This document shows, piece by piece, positions 60,733 to 64,000 of a stretch of DNA of 64,000 bases; position 1 is the stretch's first letter; every line of letters starts with the position of its first letter. The translations under genes were made by a program, and so were the position numbers. The notes under the pieces were generated by a model that searched no databases, was not told where the DNA came from, and saw only the letters and a list, made by a program, of their open reading frames with translations. This stretch comes from Staphylococcus borealis. Its GTDB lineage: Bacteria; Bacillota; Bacilli; Staphylococcales; Staphylococcaceae. The stretch lies in NCBI RefSeq assembly GCF_001224225.1, contig NZ_CUEE01000002.1:1-64000 (forward strand), written 5' to 3'.

Positions 60733-62710
60733 GACCTACAGCCTCCCTTTCTTTAATACGAGCTTCTCTTAAGCGAGCTTCATTTTCAGCAACTTCAGAA
60801 GCAGGGATATGATAACCATGATCTTGAACGAAACTTTGGTAAACTAATGAACCAAGAATACCTACTAAACAAATTATAGCAGGGACGATCGTTTCAAAGA
60901 TTAAGAAGAAACCACCTAATAACATGAATATACCCATAAACACACCAGTATGTGTATTGTTTGGCATATGAATGTCTTTATAGTTATGGTTATCTAAATA
61001 ATGACGACCATGTTCTTTCATATCAACAAATGTATCATAGTCATTCCAATCTGGAGTGATAGCAAAGTTGTATTTAGGTGGAATTGCAGAAGCAGTTGAC
61101 CACTCTAAAGTACGTCCAAGACCATCCCAGTTATCTCCAGTAGCTTCACGTGGAGCTTTGATATGACTGTATACGATGCTTGCTACTAAGAATAGGAAAC
61201 CAACAGCCATTAATAATGCACCAATAGTAGAGATTACGTTTAATAACCACCAACCATCAGAAGGCATGTAAGTGTATAAACGACGAGGCATTCCGTCTAA
61301 TCCAAGAATGAATTGTGGTAAGAAACATACGTTAAATCCAATCATGAATAACCAGAAACACCATGCATTTAATTTTTCGTTTAATTTGTAACCCATCATC
61401 TTAGGATACCAGAAGATTAAACCAGCTAGGCAGGCAAATACTACACCAGTAACCAATGTATAGTGGAAGTGAGCTACTAAGAAATAAGTATTATGATATT
61501 GATAGTCAGCTGATGCCATCGCTAACATTACACCAGTAACCCCACCTAATAAGAAGTTAGGGATGAAGGCTAATGAGAATAGCATAGGTGACTCGAACGT
61601 AATACGTCCTTTATACAATGTTAATAACCAGTTGAAGAGTTTAACTCCGGTAGGTACACCGATTAACATTGTTGAAATTGAGAAGAATGAGTTGATTAAT
61701 GCACCATTACCCATTGTGAAGAAATGGTGAACCCAAACTAAGAAACTTAAGAATGCGATACCAGCAGTTGCCCACACCATGCTTTGGTGACCGAATAAAC
61801 GTTTACGAGCAAATGTTGGAATAATTTCAGAGTAAATACCAAATGCAGGCAAGATAACGATATAAACCTCAGGGTGCCCCCATACCCAGAAGAAGTTTGC
61901 CCATAACATTGGCATACCGCCATCAGCAACTGTAAAGAATGCAGTTCCAAAAATGCGGTCAGCTGTCATTAATGCAAGTACAATTGTGAATACTGGGAAC
62001 GCAAGAATTACGATTAAAGTCGTAATAAATGTAGTTACAGTAAACATTGGCATTTGCATGAATTTCATTGTTGGTGTTTTACATCTAAGTATTGTTACAA
62101 AGAAGTTAATACCAGTCATTAATGTACCAATACCTGAAATCTGTATAGCGATTAGGTAATAGTTAACACCTGGGCCTGGACTAAATTCACCAGCTAATGG
62201 TGCATAGTTTGTCCAACCAGCTGCTGGTGATCCACCAATAATGAATGAAAGGTTGAATAAAATCATACCAACAAAGAATAACCAGAAACTAATGTTATTC
62301 ATAACTGGGAACGCCACATCACGAGCCCCAATTTGTAGTGGAACAACTACGTTCCATAAACCAAAAATGAATGGCATAGCCATAAAGATAATCATGATAA
62401 CGCCGTGCGTACTGAAGATTTCGTTATAGTGGTTTGATTCCAAGAAAGTATTATCTGGAATTGTTAATTGTGTACGTAAAAGTAACGCATCAATACCACC
62501 ACGGACGAACATAAGTACAGCACAAATTAAATACATTAAACCGATTTTTTTATGGTCTACGGATGTGAACCATTCTTTGTAAAGATATTTCCATAACTTG
62601 AAGTAAGTAATTACTGCAATTAAACCAATAACTAGGAATGGCGCACCGATTTGTGCCATTGTAATCATCCAGTTACCTTTAACGAGTAATTGATCCCATG
62701 GAAAATTCAT
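60722..62710 (-). CDS. qoxB: Cytochrome aa3 quinol oxidase subunit I
   Basis: A 662-residue catalytic subunit with about 15 membrane helices. It binds the low-spin heme and the heme-copper centre that reduces oxygen to water and pumps protons. Ligand segments include [20 protein letters not shown] (heme), [18 protein letters not shown] with the histidine-tyrosine pair, [12 protein letters not shown] (CuB histidines) and [14 protein letters not shown] (heme histidines). The codons are strongly biased to frequent ones. Confidence 0.97.
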   Translation of the reverse strand: MNFPWDQLLVKGNWMITMAQIGAPFLVIGLIAVITYFKLWKYLYKEWFTSVDHKKIGLMYLICAVLMFVRGGIDALLLRTQLTIPDNTFLESNHYNEIFSTHGVIMIIFMAMPFIFGLWNVVVPLQIGARDVAFPVMNNISFWLFFVGMILFNLSFIIGGSPAAGWTNYAPLAGEFSPGPGVNYYLIAIQISGIGTLMTGINFFVTILRCKTPTMKFMQMPMFTVTTFITTLIVILAFPVFTIVLALMTADRIFGTAFFTVADGGMPMLWANFFWVWGHPEVYIVILPAFGIYSEIIPTFARKRLFGHQSMVWATAGIAFLSFLVWVHHFFTMGNGALINSFFSISTMLIGVPTGVKLFNWLLTLYKGRITFESPMLFSLAFIPNFLLGGVTGVMLAMASADYQYHNTYFLVAHFHYTLVTGVVFACLAGLIFWYPKMMGYKLNEKLNAWCFWLFMIGFNVCFLPQFILGLDGMPRRLYTYMPSDGWWLLNVISTIGALLMAVGFLFLVASIVYSHIKAPREATGDNWDGLGRTLEWSTASAIPPKYNFAITPDWNDYDTFVDMKEHGRHYLDNHNYKDIHMPNNTHTGVFMGIFMLLGGFFLIFETIVPAIICLVGILGSLVYQSFVQDHGYHIPASEVAENEARLREARIKEREAVGHES

Positions 62711-63834
62711 TAATGTCCACCTCCATGATCATTGTCTGCTTTGCTACCAAATTTAGACGCATTTTCGTCTTTCGCGCTTTTACTGATTTTTTCCATTTCC
62801 TTAGCGTTATGATCCTCTTCTTTCTTGAATTCATTATCATAAGGATCATTGTTACCAAGAATCATAGGTTTCATACCATGACGCTTATAGTTAGCGTTAG
62901 TGATTTGAACCTTACGAGCTGGTTTCTGTGGTTTATCAGTAACATCTTTGTACAAGTCTTCTTCAGCTACAAAGTTAGGATCTTTTTGAACATAATTATA
63001 ACGTTTGTAAGCGTAGAAAATGTACTCTGGATCAGCTGCAGGGTCAACGAATGCCATATGCGTACCATTGAATGTCAATTCTTTATTAGGTGTACTTGGT
63101 AAGAGTTGTTTATCAAACTCATCTTGGCTAAGTGTTTGCTTGCTCTTAGCATCTTTAACCCAAGAATCGAATTCACTTTGGTCTACAGAGTGAACTTTAA
63201 ACGTTTGGCGAGAGAAACCTTCACCATTGAAGTTAGAGTTACGTCCTCTGAAAGTACCTGTTTCATCGGCTTGTAAAGTCCAATTCATTGTCATGCCAGT
63301 CATGGCATATTTTTGACCACCTAATTGAGGAATCCAGAAACTTGTCATTGTATCCATAGCTTGCAATTTGAAGACTACAGGACGATTTTTAGGAATAGTT
63401 AATGTATTCACTGTTTCTACTTTTTGTTCTGGATAAGCAAAGAACCATTTGTATCCAGCACTTACTGCGTATACAACCATTGGATCTTCCTTACTTTCTG
63501 GTGGTTTCTCATAATCGTATAAAGTTTTAACTGTTGGAATAGATAAAGCAATAACGATAATGATAGGTACCACAAACCAAATTGTTTCAATTAAAGAATT
63601 GTGGTGCATCTTACCAGTTTCGCTGTTTTTATTGTAGCTATACTTGAAAATAAAAATAGCGAACATGGTAAGTACAACAGCAACAATAACAAGCATGAAG
63701 ATGATTGAATAAATAATCAGGAACTTCTGACTACTTGCTACTGGCCCTTTTGCATTAAATACTTCTACATTCGAACAACCACTAAGTAAAATTAGCGTGC
63801 CGAACATTAGAAGCAAAGACTTAAATTTTGACAC
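62710..63834 (-). CDS. qoxA: Cytochrome aa3 quinol oxidase subunit II (lipoprotein)
   Basis: A 374-residue subunit II. The signal peptide ends in the lipobox LLSGCS (C at about residue 20), and two membrane helices follow. The extracellular cupredoxin domain (residues 115-240) lacks the cysteine/histidine copper-A ligands, as expected for a menaquinol rather than cytochrome c oxidase. A long lysine- and glutamate-rich C-terminal tail follows. The start is GTG 63834 after TTAGGAGGTC. It is the first gene of qoxABCD. Confidence 0.96.
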   Translation of the reverse strand: MSKFKSLLLMFGTLILLSGCSNVEVFNAKGPVASSQKFLIIYSIIFMLVIVAVVLTMFAIFIFKYSYNKNSETGKMHHNSLIETIWFVVPIIIVIALSIPTVKTLYDYEKPPESKEDPMVVYAVSAGYKWFFAYPEQKVETVNTLTIPKNRPVVFKLQAMDTMTSFWIPQLGGQKYAMTGMTMNWTLQADETGTFRGRNSNFNGEGFSRQTFKVHSVDQSEFDSWVKDAKSKQTLSQDEFDKQLLPSTPNKELTFNGTHMAFVDPAADPEYIFYAYKRYNYVQKDPNFVAEEDLYKDVTDKPQKPARKVQITNANYKRHGMKPMILGNNDPYDNEFKKEEDHNAKEMEKISKSAKDENASKFGSKADNDHGGGH

Positions 63835-64000
63835 TTTTTTGACCTCCTAATACTACAAATGTAGGGCTTATCATTAATTTTAGTTTATTACGCGATATTT
63901 ACAAGTACTTATCCAAAAAAAATTATAAATATATATAGGAAACAACTAGCAACAATAGGAATGACGGGGAATGTAAGATTTGTTAAAATTATGTGTCTAT
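63835..64000 (-). promoter_or_regulatory. Upstream region of qoxABCD
   Basis: No gene is visible in the last 166 bp. On the minus strand the sequence is AT-rich, with a ribosome site TTAGGAGGTC next to the qoxA GTG and TATATATTTATAAT-like elements about 90 bp upstream that could be the -10 of the operon promoter. Confidence 0.4.

Noticed and set aside
62698..63102. A 134-codon + strand frame opposite qoxA
   Set aside because: Fully antisense to qoxA, no ribosome site and composition of a shadow frame.

Overview
The window comes from a low-GC Firmicute, almost certainly a coagulase-negative Staphylococcus. The host genes support this: comK, menA/menFDHB, a bifunctional autolysin Atl, LcpB, FmtA and qoxABCD follow a staphylococcal order, a STAR-type intergenic repeat is present, and the serine protease operon sspABC that sits beside atl in S. 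aureus is missing. I cannot fix the species from sequence alone.

Positions 1 to about 37790 are most of a siphovirus prophage whose left end (integrase, lysogeny switch) lies outside the window. All main modules read on the + strand. Early and recombination genes come first: a zinc-protease-like protein, Gp157, an ERF annealing protein, SSB, a homing endonuclease, an HNH nuclease, an initiator with repeats that could be an origin, and a DnaC-like loader. A run of small genes follows, including a DUF1064 protein, a DUF3310 protein, a MazG-like protein, RinB and a probable late activator. An HNH gene and a structured gap (possible cos) precede the small and large terminase, HK97 portal, ClpP-type protease, HK97 capsid, connectors, phi13-type tail tube, tail chaperones G/GT (with a -1 slippery site), a tape measure protein, Dit, a beta-helix tailspike, the Tal tail protein, an SPP1-type holin and a CHAP-amidase-SH3 endolysin. 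The layout resembles the cos-type phi12/phiSLT group (inference).

The tape measure gene is interrupted by a 297-nt group I intron. I could place both splice sites from the reading frame, from a P1 helix with a U.G wobble and from a P10 helix. Between the lysis genes and the tRNA-Ser at the right prophage edge is an accessory zone. It holds two tandem promoter-terminator units for structured RNAs, a Panacea-domain antitoxin with a PemK/MazF-like toxin broken by a one-base frameshift, and a tandemly duplicated hairpin/small-ORF cassette that I do not recognise. A second probable cargo gene (5201 to 4785) runs against the early operon from its own extended -10 promoter.

From about 37790 to the end the sequence is host chromosome: tRNA-Ser(GCU) and tRNA-Asn(GUU), comK, an IDEAL-domain protein, a TM2 protein, an acetyltransferase, the menaquinone genes, an aminotransferase, an acyltransferase, TspO, a MarR regulator, atl, a second acetyltransferase, a DUF2538 protein, lcpB, fmtA, a nucleoside hydrolase and the quinol oxidase operon. 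The men and qox genes are linked by function: menaquinone is the electron donor for the aa3-type quinol oxidase. Atl, LcpB and FmtA all act on the cell wall and its teichoic acids.
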